In this document: positions 32,655 to 42,965 of the stretch, in pieces
Layout: each line of letters starts with the position of its first letter
Numbering within the stretch: position 1 is the stretch's first letter
Assembly: GCF_018687715.1 (NCBI RefSeq)
Contig: NC_056755.1
Location: 23,777,501-23,841,500, forward strand
Length of the DNA: 64,000 bases
Source of the DNA: Carya illinoinensis
Taxonomy: Eukaryota; Streptophyta; Magnoliopsida; Fagales; Juglandaceae
Reading direction: 5' to 3'
Position numbers and translations under genes: made by a program
The notes under the pieces: model-generated
Database searches by the model: none
Seen by the model: only the letters and a program-made list of their open reading frames with translations
Told to the model about the DNA's origin: nothing

Positions 32655-33326
32655 CTATCTAGGTGTAAGTCCCTCATAAAAATAGCTTACTAAGCGCCAA
32701 TTCTCATACCCATGGTGAGGACACATACTCAATAGCTCCTTAAATCTCTCCCAAGACTGATACAAAGTCTCACTGTCCTTTTGTACAAAGGTGGGGATTT
32801 GTCTTTTTAAAGCATTGGTCTTATGTTGGGGAAAGTATTTATTAAAAAAGACCTGAGTCATCTCATTCCATGACCCAATAGATCGTGGTCTCAAAGAGTA
32901 TAGCCAACTCTTAGCTCTATCCTTCAAAGAGAAAGGAAAGAACTTAAGTCTCACAATGTCATCAGTTGCATTTTGACTATGAAAAGTCGCAACTACTTCC
33001 TCAAACTCCCTAATGTGCACATATGGATTTTCATTTTCCAAGCCATGAAAAGTAGGGAGTAACTGTATCATCCCTGTTTTAAAATCCAATTGGCGAATAT
33101 TAGCTTGAAACATGATGCATGATGGTGTGGCTGTGCGTGTAGGGTGGAGGTAATCCTGAAGGGTCCTAGTGGGTTGATCTTCATGTACACTCATTTTCTC
33201 AAAATTAGAAGAATTATCAAACAAATGATCAGAAAAATTAAACTCTGACTCTAACACAGGTCTACAAGCAAACCGACCCAAGGCGTCTCTATACCTGTGC
33301 ATGCAAGGTAGAGAAAAACCCAACAC
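32655..33326 (-). CDS. Gag N-terminal part (Athila), ends at in-frame TAG
   Basis: 223 codons, counted from a GTG. The natural start is more likely Met-45 (about 33194), which begins MSVHEDQPTRTLQDYLHPTR, a hallmark of Athila gag. The retrotransposon gag domain follows: FHGLENENPYVHIREFEEVV, DIVRLKFFPFSLKDRAKSWL, FFNKYFPQHKTNALKRQI and ESWERFKELL-like YQSWERFKELLSMCPHHGY, ending FYEGLTPR. A single TAG then interrupts the frame before RQFVEMMCNGEFL, where relatives read through with a sense codon. Gag forms particles and packages RNA. This ORF lies about 125 bp inside the PBS and would be expressed from the LTR at 33474-34841. Confidence 0.92.
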   Translation of the reverse strand: MLGFSLPCMHRYRDALGRFACRPVLESEFNFSDHLFDNSSNFEKMSVHEDQPTRTLQDYLHPTRTATPSCIMFQANIRQLDFKTGMIQLLPTFHGLENENPYVHIREFEEVVATFHSQNATDDIVRLKFFPFSLKDRAKSWLYSLRPRSIGSWNEMTQVFFNKYFPQHKTNALKRQIPTFVQKDSETLYQSWERFKELLSMCPHHGYENWRLVSYFYEGLTPR

Positions 33327-33450
33327 TAAAAAAAAAACTACAAAAAGAAAAAGAAAATAAAAAAAGATGCAGCAAGCTAAAATAGGAAACGAAGTTACTG
33401 CCTTTACAAACTGTTGAAAAGAAAAACTATCTCACAATTCTTCTACCTTC

Positions 33451-33468
33451 TCCCAGGCAACGGCGCCA
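33451..33468 (-). other. Primer binding site of element E (tRNA-Asp type)
   Basis: TGGCGCCGTTGCCTGGGA on -, five bases from the 5' LTR. The first 13 bases match the complement of the plant tRNA-Asp 3' end (TGGCGCCGTTGCC), used by many Athila/Tat elements. Confidence 0.88.
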
Positions 33469-33473
33469 AAATT

Positions 33474-34841
33474 TGATTACGCCCAAAGAATAACGCGGTA
33501 GTTGTAGCACAGCTTTGGGGTGTCGATTCCACAGGGAGACAAATTAAAAGAATAGCAAGAGGAACAAAGAAACTAAATAAAAAATAGTAAATAAGTAATA
33601 GAGAACAAAGATTAATTTTAAATGTAAATTCAAGTGAAACAAAATGATTAACAGAAAAAGTACTCAAATTTAACAAATAGTAGAGCGTCGGGAATCCCTT
33701 GCACAAATCTGGTATTTTAATTATTCTTAATTCATTGGATAACTCAATTAGGAACTCAATTCCCGCAATTCCCAATCGGAAGGTATAGATTTATAAACCA
33801 GACTTAAATCAAATGTAACCCTTTGAAAAAAACATTCACCACTTTTAAAAAACGTGAATTACTACCCTTATTGATAAAATCCAATGACGACAATATACTC
33901 AGGAAGCGATATTGCAGCAGAAAACTAAATCAATATAGATAAATAATTGATCCAAACATAATCAAAGAACTAATCCATTCAATAGAAAAAGCATGACTGA
34001 ATCCATAAACACAATAAATTCTATGATTATTCGGAGAAGAAAACATCAACGATGAATTGAGAATGATAAAACAAAAGAGTTTTAGCAATTGAAAATCAAA
34101 TACATGAATTAAGACTAAATTAGAAATACCATCTAATGTGCAAGTTCATCCCTAACCCTACTTGAGAATTTAGTTACCCATAAATACAATGGACAACAAA
34201 AATCTCCAGAGAAAACTGAAGCGAACGGTGACCATGGAAGTGATTTTCTCCTCTCTTCAGATCTGCCTCTTGTGCCTTTTCCTCCCCTCCATTTCGTGCT
34301 AATGATATGCTTATATAGGGTAAGAAAGAAACCCTAATGTCCTCTTGATTTCCGCATAAAAAAAATCGCCTAAATTTTAGGACTTATCTTGGCAGCCACG
34401 TACATCCTTCAGGAGTTTGAATTTGGAAATCCTTATTAGAGACAAAGTTATAGCCCTTTAAGATAGCTTTCCAATGCATCAAGAATCGTAGCAATCCGAT
34501 AAATGAGTAAAAAGATACAGTCAAAAGACTAAAGTATATCCAGACTGTCTCCTAGCGAATTTCGGACTTGGACTTCTTGTGGTTTCATTTTGTGATTTTT
34601 TTCTTTTTCTTTTCTTCCAAATTGCTCTCAAAGCCCATGAATGTCCTCCTTTGAATTTGGCTGGGCTTGACTTGCTCTTTTACAAACTCTGAAATTAGAC
34701 ATAAAAAAACTGCTTAGGAGTATCCCGACGTAAATAGAAATTCAATTTAAGAATACACATTAATTCCTATGATTTCTATTCACATTTTAGTATTTTAGTC
34801 CAATAATAGGGTATATAGAGTGCACTTTCGCACACTCATCA
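33474..34841 (-). repeat. Element E 5' LTR (promoter LTR)
   Basis: Near-identical partner of 27410-28769, with the same termini. Holds a CATAACTTTG/TGATTCTTGATGCATTGGAAA block (about 34465-34510) also found in the old LTR at 5080-5160. Confidence 0.95.
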
Positions 34842-34864
34842 AAACACCAAATTTAGACCCATTC
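34842..34864 (+). mobile_element. LTR B3, short segment between two insertions
   Basis: Only 23 bp of B3 separate element E from the A solo LTR: the target duplication aaaca followed by 18 bp. Confidence 0.75.
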
Positions 34865-36924
34865 TGTGATGACCCGCTTTTACGTGTATTTTCACTGAAA
34901 GAGTTGTTTTTAATTTAATTAATATAATAATTCTTTTATTTTAAATTATAGTATTTTAATTATTTTTATTTTATTTGTTGTGGTGTTTAATTTATTTTAG
35001 TCGTTTTATATTTTTAAAATCGTTTTCGGCGGATCAGTTTTTAGTTTCCGGAAGTGAGGATTGGACCTCATTTCTTTTTTTTTTCTCTTTTCTTTTTCCT
35101 TTTTCCTTTTTCATTTTTCCTTTTCTTCTTTTCCTCTTTCTTTCTTTTTCTTTTCTTCTTCTTCTTCCTCCTTCCCGTGCGCTACAAGCCTCCCTTTCTC
35201 CCTCCCATCGCCCTTAGCCTTCTTCACCCAGACCCGCCGCCACCGACTGACGTGGCCAACACCACCCCCACCGTTCACTCCCCCTCCGGCCGGTGAACAT
35301 CCCCACCAAAAATCACCTCCATCCAAGCCGTCGTTAGCCCCCTACAGCCCCTTCTTTTCTCACGGTTTTGAGCTGTTTCCGGCGCCGTCGCTCCAACTCC
35401 GGCCACCATCTCTTCACAACTTCTTCCTCTACCTCTTGCCGTCCTAACCCATCCAATTTCGGCCCCGATCCATTTCCGGAGCAGCTCCCATGAGCTCAAC
35501 TTCGTTCAGTCCCTTTGTGCACTTCCACCGCCGTTTCCACCGCCACCCACGGCCAAAGCTCACTTCTTTTAGCTTCATAAACATCTCTAGACCATTCCCT
35601 ATCAATTTCGTATCTTGGTTTGTCCTCGTTCGGAAGTGGGTAATTTACTACCCATAGCCACAGTGTAAAATACACTGTTACATTGCTTTTCCTTTGCCGT
35701 TTGCAACACCGTGAGCTTTCAAAAAATACTGTATAACACTATAAGTATTTTCCAAACTCTACTTTTAGATTTAAATATATTATGCTCTTACAATAATTAT
35801 TTATCTGTTGGTTGGTTGATTTCGGACTGAGTTCGAGGAGTGTGGGGGTCAGATGGATTGAGGACGGAGTTGCTTGGTTGGGTTGTTTGTGATTGGTTGG
35901 TTGTTTTGTGTCTTGAGGTTGCATTTACATGGTGCATTCACGTGCATTTTATTTTAATTGAGAAAAATCATGTTTTGTTGGCATAAATGGATTTTCGGTG
36001 GAGCTCCTCTGGTCACTCAGGAGTGGATAATACTGAGTGACATCCCCTGGGTTATCGCTGGGCAATGACCAGATCGCACGATACGATAACTCTGTCATGT
36101 CGACTCTGTGGTACCTAGAGTGGCGGGGACTAGAGGATGGCCTGGTCCAGGGACGCGCTGGGCGCGAGTACTGAGCATCACTCGTTTAGGTGTCACACGC
36201 GTAGATGTTGCCTACGGTGTGGCACAGGAGTCAGAGTGTGCAGATGATCCCTAGGGAAGAGCATGGTGCATGCAATAATTAGATCGGTTTTATGGTTTTG
36301 GTTACGGGCCATTTTCTGGGAAAATGGTAAGGTCTGTTTTGAGGCTATGTGATCCATTTTCTGGGAAAATGGTGGTTTTGATTTGGGCCATTATCTGGGA
36401 TAATGGGGAGGACTGGTTTTAAAGGTTTTGTTTTTGGGCCAAATGGTTTTTTTGGCGTGCTTGGAAAAATATGGTTTTACGGGTCATGTGCATTGGCATT
36501 CCTTTATGCATATTGTTTGAGTTTTAATATGCTTTTATCTAGTGACGTTTGGATCTTACTTACCTGCGGCGCCATATTTGGTACCGTAGATTTTGATACA
36601 GAGTTCGAGGAGGAGGAGGAGGCTGAGCCCGAGGATGCGGCTTCGCCGGAGTTCTGAGTTGGAGTTATGCTTTGTAGTTGGTTTTAAAATAATATTTGTG
36701 GTTTGTAATATTTTATTATGTATGTTTTGAACAGTTTTGTATTAAGCTAAGAAAAATTCTGGTACTTAGTTATGAGACTTTTGCTATCCGCTGCGTGTTT
36801 CTTTTTGCATATTTGTTGCTTATACACACACTTGACACTCGTTGATAGGGTGGTGACCTGTGTTGTCATCATCCAGATGTCTCGATTTCCCCGTGTCTGT
36901 ATGTGGGGATTTGAGGGCGTCACA
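34865..36924 (+). mobile_element. Solo LTR, family A (module type)
   Basis: Begins TGTGATGACCCGC, ends GGGCGTCACA. Target duplications are cattc (34860-34864) and tattc (36925-36929). Contains the pyrimidine tract (35070-35180), twin palindromes (35636-35677), the 'CACTCAGGAGTGG' module (about 36000-36270) instead of the 66-bp array, and an acidic coding tail (36590-36657). Confidence 0.93.
36403..36657 (+). other. Conserved acidic peptide ORF at 3' side of A LTR
   Basis: An 84-codon frame whose last part reads GTVDFDTEFEEEEEAEPEDA then ASPEF-stop. Equivalent stretches ending in a stop occur in all A copies (17380-17449; - strand near 40585, 45270 and 50550), and a related one in J (60040-60108). 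Upstream residues differ, so only the last 25-30 codons look constrained. No known domain. It may instead reflect a conserved purine-rich DNA signal. Confidence 0.4.
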
Positions 36925-38699
36925 TATTCAGTTTAGGCCCTTTAAGGCTCATGAAATTGGGCACCTTAGCATTGATTTTGGCCAAGTTATTTCTACCCCC
37001 ACATGGCTAATCAGATGTCTTCAAGATGGCTTAGAAGGTTCTAAAAGGGAAAAGTCAAAGAGCCACCTCACTCTTCCAAGTCTATACTCCACCATTAGAA
37101 AATATCTTGGGCTGATTTTTGTGGATTTTATTGGGTAAGCAAGGCCAACACTCAAGCCTCACTTCAGCCTCATCCTCTTCCATATCTTGTGCAAAAATAT
37201 CTCCAGCCCACTCCCCATGAAATTATCTTCCTTTACACTTTTCATTGAAAGAACACCAAGCACTCTCTATGACAACTTTTAGGTGTTCTTTTGCACGCCT
37301 ATTTCAAAGCTTTAAGTGTTTTATCATAAAGTTTCCTGCATATAATTTGTTCCATTTTGATAGTTTACGTAGATAGCTTATTTATTCCATTTGAAGAACA
37401 TTTGGTCAGTCAAATATTGTTTAAACTCTAGAAATGTCACTCTGGGCAATAAACTGGAGAATATGTTATATTTTAGAGTTTTTTACCAAGCTAATGGATA
37501 AATCTTGGTCCGAAATTTTTATGGAGTATTGTTAACATGTGTATATGATTATTGATTGAGGATTTTTTGCATGATTAAAGGTTTGGTTGAAATATTTTCT
37601 TAGATCTAGAAACTTAAAAACTGGAAGAGGAAAAACAGTTTCTATTTTGAGGAAGTTTAAATCTTTGGTGGTTTAAATCTATTCCAATGGTTTTGATAAT
37701 TTTATTTGAAGATCCTAAGCCTCTTATATACATGTTATAATATTATTTTGAAGATATTTGATACTAATTTCAAAGATATGAAATTTTATGCAAAGAGACA
37801 TTTGGATAGGCCAAAGTGTGGATGTTCTTGACTAAATTTATGTTTTGGTTAATTTTAACCATGTGATCTTGAATTCGAAGATGATATATGTTTTAGGACA
37901 TCTTTTTAAATCATGTGATGGTTTGGTTTGAAGATCACATCTTTATAAGTCATAGATCAAAAGGTTGATCAAAACAAGTTAGAAACAAAAATCAATGGAA
38001 ATAACATATAGGAATTTCGGCCCTATGGAGTTTTAATAGTTGTTATTAGTTTAAATTTTTCTAAATTTATATTTGAGTTTAGGATAAAATTTACATGACG
38101 CATGTAAATTTTGGTAACTTTTAGAATTAGCATGCAAAATCCTTAAGTTAGAGGTAAAATAGTCATTTTCCACATGTAGAGGAAAAAATGGAAATTTTAC
38201 TCTTAAGTTAGTATTTTTCCATATTCCAAATTATTAGTGATTTAGTTCTAACTTTTAGAATCACTAATTACAGTTCCTCGTGATCGCGCTTGAGCTTTCA
38301 TAAGAAATGCGAAAATCGGGGTAAGTTAGCTTTTAACTTACTAGCAGTTTATTGTATATGGATGATAAGTAAAAGAACTACAGTGTATGTATTTATGTTA
38401 TAATATATACCATGTCAAGTTATCATATATTTTTCTGTTACACAAAATTTAATCTGTCACAAGTTCTTCATCTTTTACACAAGATATTCTGTCATGTATT
38501 GCTATACATTACAAGTATGTCATGTTAAGTATGCCATCTATTACATATATGTCAAGTCATGTGATATTCACTGTTGCAAGTATGTCATGTTAAATATGTT
38601 GTCTATTACATGTTATGCCATGTTACGAAATGTTTCTATCTCAAGTACGTCATGTGTTTCAAGTTACGTTCAAATTTGTTATGTCTAGGATACTCGTGA

Positions 38700-39110
38700 T
38701 GTAATCATTATGATTATCCGAGCATCTCCTTTTATAATTCACGCAAGGTTCTTTTGGCGAAATCATTTTGATTGCCAGAATTCAGTTCAATTTCAGTTAT
38801 GCGGATATTCCTGGCATAATCATTCTGATTGTTAGGGTATCTTATTTAAAATACTCGTAATGGAATCATTCTGATTGTCAGAGTATTACTAGGTACTCTT
38901 GGTGTAATCATTCTGATTGTCAGAGTATTACTAGGTACTCCCGGTGTAATCATTCTAATTGCTAGGGTACGTGTTTTAAAATACTCATGATAGAATCATT
39001 CTGATTGTCTAAGTATCTTTCATGGAATATGTTGGGCGGAATCATTTTGATTGTTCACTATTCATGACGTAACAACTGGCGGAATAATTTTGATTGTTAG
39101 AATTCAAGTC
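38700..39110 (+). repeat. 42-bp-period repeat in B3
   Basis: AATCATTCTGATTGTCAGAG-type units. The cleanest copies start at 38864, 38906 and 38948 (exactly 42 bp apart). Flanking copies are more diverged and differently spaced. Confidence 0.85.
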
Positions 39111-39149
39111 CAAGTTCATATCAAGAAGTTGAGTTACATTCAGTTTCAT

Positions 39150-39265
39150 GGGGTCCACAACAACTGTGGCACACGAAGTATGGGGTCACAGCAATTGTGA
39201 CGCATACACTATATGAGGCACAGCAATTGTGACACGTAGAATATATGGAGCCACAACAACTATGG
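39150..39265 (+). repeat. Dyad-bearing repeats in B3
   Basis: Units such as CCACAACAACTGTGG and CACAGCAATTGTGAC, each an imperfect inverted repeat. Counterpart of the 33-bp array in B1. Confidence 0.7.
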
Positions 39266-39299
39266 AGTATATATTTAAGCAGTTAAAGATTAAGTTTCA

Positions 39300-39690
39300 G
39301 ATCACGCTCATGTTAAGTCAAGTTTTAGATCAAGTTCATGTTATGTTATGTTCATGTTCACGTTAAGTTTCAAGTTCATGTTTATATCACGCTATGTTCA
39401 CGTTTATGTTATATTCAAGTTCACGTTCATGTCATGTTATGTTCACGTACATATTATGTTCATGTTCAAGTTCATTTTATGTCAAGTTTCAGAGCAAATT
39501 CTTGTTAAGTCAAGTTTCAGAATAAGTTCATGTTAAGTCAAGTTTCAGAGCAAGTTCATGTTATGTCAAGTTTCAGAGCAAGTTCATGTTAAGTCAAGTT
39601 TCAGAACAAGTTCATGTTAAGTCAAGTTTCAGAGCAAGTTCATGTTAAGTCAAGTTTCAGATCAAGTTCATATCAATTCAAGTTCAGTTC
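39300..39690 (+). repeat. 28-bp tandem repeat in B3
   Basis: GTTTCAG starts at 39486, 39514, 39542, 39570, 39598, 39626 and 39654, an exact 28-bp period. The consensus contains CAAGTTCATGTTAAGTCAAG. There are no spacers. The upstream half (39300-39480) is degenerate. Confidence 0.92.
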
Positions 39691-39833
39691 ACGTTTCAAT
39701 TTATGTTATGTCAGTTATGCTATGTTTTACGTCAAGTTATACTTTGATTGCTTATGAATTTGATTACGCATTCATACTTTTACTGTCATGCATGCATCAT
39801 TAGCCTATCTAGAGGTTTTTTGTTAACTTACTA

Positions 39834-39873
39834 AGATTTGTAATCAAATCTCAATGTGGTAGTCCCAACTACC
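39834..39873 (+). promoter_or_regulatory. Double hairpin near the 3' end of B LTR
   Basis: AGATTTGTAATCAAATCT (39834-39851) and GGTAGTCCCAACTACC (39858-39873), both perfect dyads. The same pair occurs in H (59326-59339 and 59347-59362). Likely an RNA structure near the transcript end or R region (inferred). Confidence 0.6.
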
Positions 39874-40310
39874 ATTTCCTCCCGAATGGTAGATCTTGTT
39901 ACAGGACTTGAAGGAGAATTGAGAGCTGATCAACTAGACGCAGTCGACTGAGCGACGGTGTGACGTTAATGTTAATATAGTAGTTAATTTAAATTACTAC
40001 TTGTACTATGGAGTTGCATCTTCGGTACTCTTTTGGATCATAGCCATTTTGGACTAATGTTGTGATATTAGTTGTTCAATGGGTCTTTATGTATAAAGTA
40101 TGTTTTAAGCATTTGAGATATTTTCAGTTTGGTGCATAGTATTACTAAAGAAAAAAATTTATCCTTTGCGAATATTGCATAATATTAGATGCATGTTAAG
40201 AACATTGCATCTCTTATATGTCATGAACGGGGGTAGGTAACCTTATGTTGCATGTCTCAACTCTTCAAATATCCGTTCGATCCCAAATGAAATTTAGGGG
40301 TGTCGTAAGG

Positions 40311-42316
40311 TGTGACGCCCCCGAATCCCACATACAGACACGGGGAAAACGAGATGACCAGATGATGACAACACGGGTCACCACCCTATCGCCAAGTGCC
40401 AAATATGTGTATAAGCAACAAGTGTGCAAAAGAAAACACGCAACGGATAAACAAGTCGTATAACTAAGTACTAGAATTTTTCTTTGTTTAAATACAAATC
40501 CATTCAAAACATACATAATAAAATATTACGAGATACAAATATTATTTCAAACCAAACTACAAAGCATAACTTCCAAATCAATACTCCGGCGGAGCCGCCT
40601 CCTTGAGTTCAACCTTTTCCTCCTCCTCGATCTCTGCATCAAAATCTACGGTACCAAAAATAGTGCCGCAGGTAAGTAAAGATCCAAACGCCACAAGATA
40701 AAAACACATTAAAATTCAAACAATATGCATGAAAGAATGCAAATGCACATATCCCAAAAAAAACACATTTTTTCCATGCACGCCAAAAATCCCATTTGGC
40801 CCCAAAAAAGTATTACTTTCCAACTCACGCCAAAAGTCTCATTTGGCCCAAAACATATCCTTTAAACATAACCTCGCCATTATCTCTGATAATGGCCCAA
40901 AAACCAGACCGTCAGAGCACTGTAGGCGGGAATGACAGGCAGGACTCTACCACCATCCCTACTTACCACCGTCCCTACGCGTGCACCTAGGCAGGAATCA
41001 TAGGCGGGATTCCACCACCGTCCCTGCTTACCACCATCCCTCCGCATACACCGTAGGCGGAAATCACAGGTGGGATTTTACCACCGTCCCTACTTACCAC
41101 CATCCTACACGTGCCTCTGACTCGAACCAGTCAGTCCAACCGTTCACATATACTATAAATCATTTCTCGCTTATAAGCCCAGTTTCCATTTTACAAACAC
41201 ATGTACATGCATGCAACTACACAAAAACCCGATTTTTCATTTTTTAAACATGAACATGCGTGCACTATACAATGCAAACATCAAGGCACAAATATCTCAA
41301 ACAAATATCAACATCAACCCAACAACTCCGTCCTCAATCCATCCGACCCCCAAACTCCTCGGACTCAGTCTGGAATCAACCAACCAATTCAATAATTTAT
41401 TATAAGAGCAAATGTATTTAAATCTAAAAGTAGAGTTTGGAAAATACTTACAGCACTATAAGGTATTTTTTGAAGACTCACGACATTGCAAACGGTGGAG
41501 AAAAAGCAACGTAATAGTGTATTTTACACTGAGGGCGTGGGTAATAAATTACCCACTTTTGAACGGGGACAAACCAAGACACGAAATTGATAGGGAATGG
41601 CCTTGAGATGTTTATGAAGTTAAAGGAAGCGAGCTTTGGCCGTGGGTGACGGTGGAAACGGAGTTGATCTCGTGGGAGCTGCTCTGGCAATGGATCGGGG
41701 CAAAAAATGGGTGGGTTATGACGGCAAGAGGTAGGCAAAGAAGTGGTGAAGAGGTGGTGTCCGGAGGTGGAGCGACGGCGCCGAAAACGGCTCAAAACCG
41801 TGCGGCTTAGATGTATTGTAGGGGGTGATCGGCGGCACGGCGGCACGGATGAAGCTGGAAATTGGTGGGGTGGTGTGCCGGCCAGAGGGGAGTTGACCGG
41901 TGGGGGTGGTACCGACCACGTCGCTAGCGAGCGGCGGGTCTGGGTGGGGAACAGGTCGGCGACGAGAGAGAGGAGAGAGGGAGTTCATCCGTGCGGGAGG
42001 GGAAAACCGGGAAAGAAAATAAGAAGAAAAAAGAAAGAAAATGAAAGAAAAAGAGAAAGAAAAAGAAAACAAAAAAAAAAGAAAAGGAAAAAAGAAAAGA
42101 TGAGGGAAAGAAATTAGGTTCAATCCTTACCTCCCGAGTCCAAAAACTGATCTGCCAAAAACGATATTAAAAATATAAAACGACCAAAATAAATTAAACA
42201 CCACATCAAATAAAATAAAACTAATTAAAATATAATAATTTAAAATAAAAGAACTAATATATTAATTAAATTAAAAACCCCTTCAGTGAAAATACACGTA
42301 AAAACGGGATGTCACA
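40311..42316 (-). mobile_element. Solo LTR, family A (66-bp array type, reverse)
   Basis: TGTGACGCCC ... ATGTCACA on +. Target duplications are taagg (40306-40310) and caagg (42317-42321). Contains array units (40915-41108), palindromes (41516-41530 and 41537-41556) and a purine tract (42000-42115). It sits almost exactly at the 3' edge of B3. Confidence 0.92.
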
Positions 42317-42349
42317 CAAGGGCTGTTGACGGTTGGAGAAAAGGGTAGA

Positions 42350-42391
<42 letters not shown>

Positions 42392-42965
42392 GGATAAAGT
42401 GAAGAAAAAAAGCTAGGGGCTTCGGTATTTAATCCAGACCCTTCATCTTGGGATTCTCAAAACGATCTAATAGTGAGTTTAAATACTAATTTGAAAATGC
42501 GTAAACATTTATTTTATTTAAAACACTAAGAGGAAATAAAATAGAATATTATTTTATAAACTAAAGTTCATAAAGTAATATGCCTTCATCATTAATTAAA
42601 ATGATGAGTCTTGTTTATTATTTGAAGAGAATAAAACCATTTAAATTAATTTAGAGTTTTCAACAAATTTTAAATCTTGTAATATTTTTAAATGACTAAA
42701 ATCATTTAAATTAAACAATTTTTCACAGTTATAATATTTTTGAACTCTTCAAAAATATTGTTATTGTTATTTAAAAACAGGTTTAGTTTGATAACACTAG
42801 AAATATTACATATAAATATCTAGGACATTTAAAATATTTGTAACCTTTAAAATACTGGACTTGCTTTAAAATCTGTTTTGTATCTTTTGAAAAAATGTCA
42901 TCGAGATTCAGCACGCAAAACGAGGCTCATAACTATAAAAGAAAGAAAGAGTGAGTTGTTAAATG
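42317..42965 (-). mobile_element. Family C LTR (reverse), 5' part
   Basis: Continues 23831-26819 after removal of B3 and the A LTR. Matches 1058-1660 of the complete C unit read backwards, ending with the reversed C start near 42965. Includes a GA run (42355-42387). Confidence 0.82.

Larger units (their letters stand above)
27410..34841 (-). mobile_element. Internally deleted Athila-type gypsy element E, both LTRs present
   Basis: 7432 bp, flanked by perfect target duplications aaaca (27405-27409 and 34842-34846). LTRs of 1360 bp (27410-28769) and 1368 bp (33474-34841) differ at roughly forty to fifty positions by my reading, about 97% identity. PBS 33451-33468, gag-protease 31173-33326, fused linker/integrase tail 30499-31158, long 3' non-coding region, and polypurine tract 28770-28782. 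Reverse transcriptase, RNase H and the integrase core are missing, so it could only move with enzymes from another copy. It sits inside LTR B3. Confidence 0.96.
36925..40307 (+). mobile_element. LTR B3, main 3' part
   Basis: Homologous to B2 from about 13380 onward and carrying the middle that B2 lacks: degenerate TATGTCATG repeats (38390-38690), a 42-bp array (38700-39110), dyad-bearing 33-36-bp repeats (39150-39265), a 28-bp array (39300-39690), twin hairpins (39834-39873) and the end GGGGTGTCGTA. An A solo LTR inserted three bases after this end. Confidence 0.85.

Noticed and set aside
39300..39690. 28-bp direct repeats resembling a CRISPR array
   Set aside because: Units are contiguous with no unique spacers, in plant LTR sequence; it is a minisatellite.
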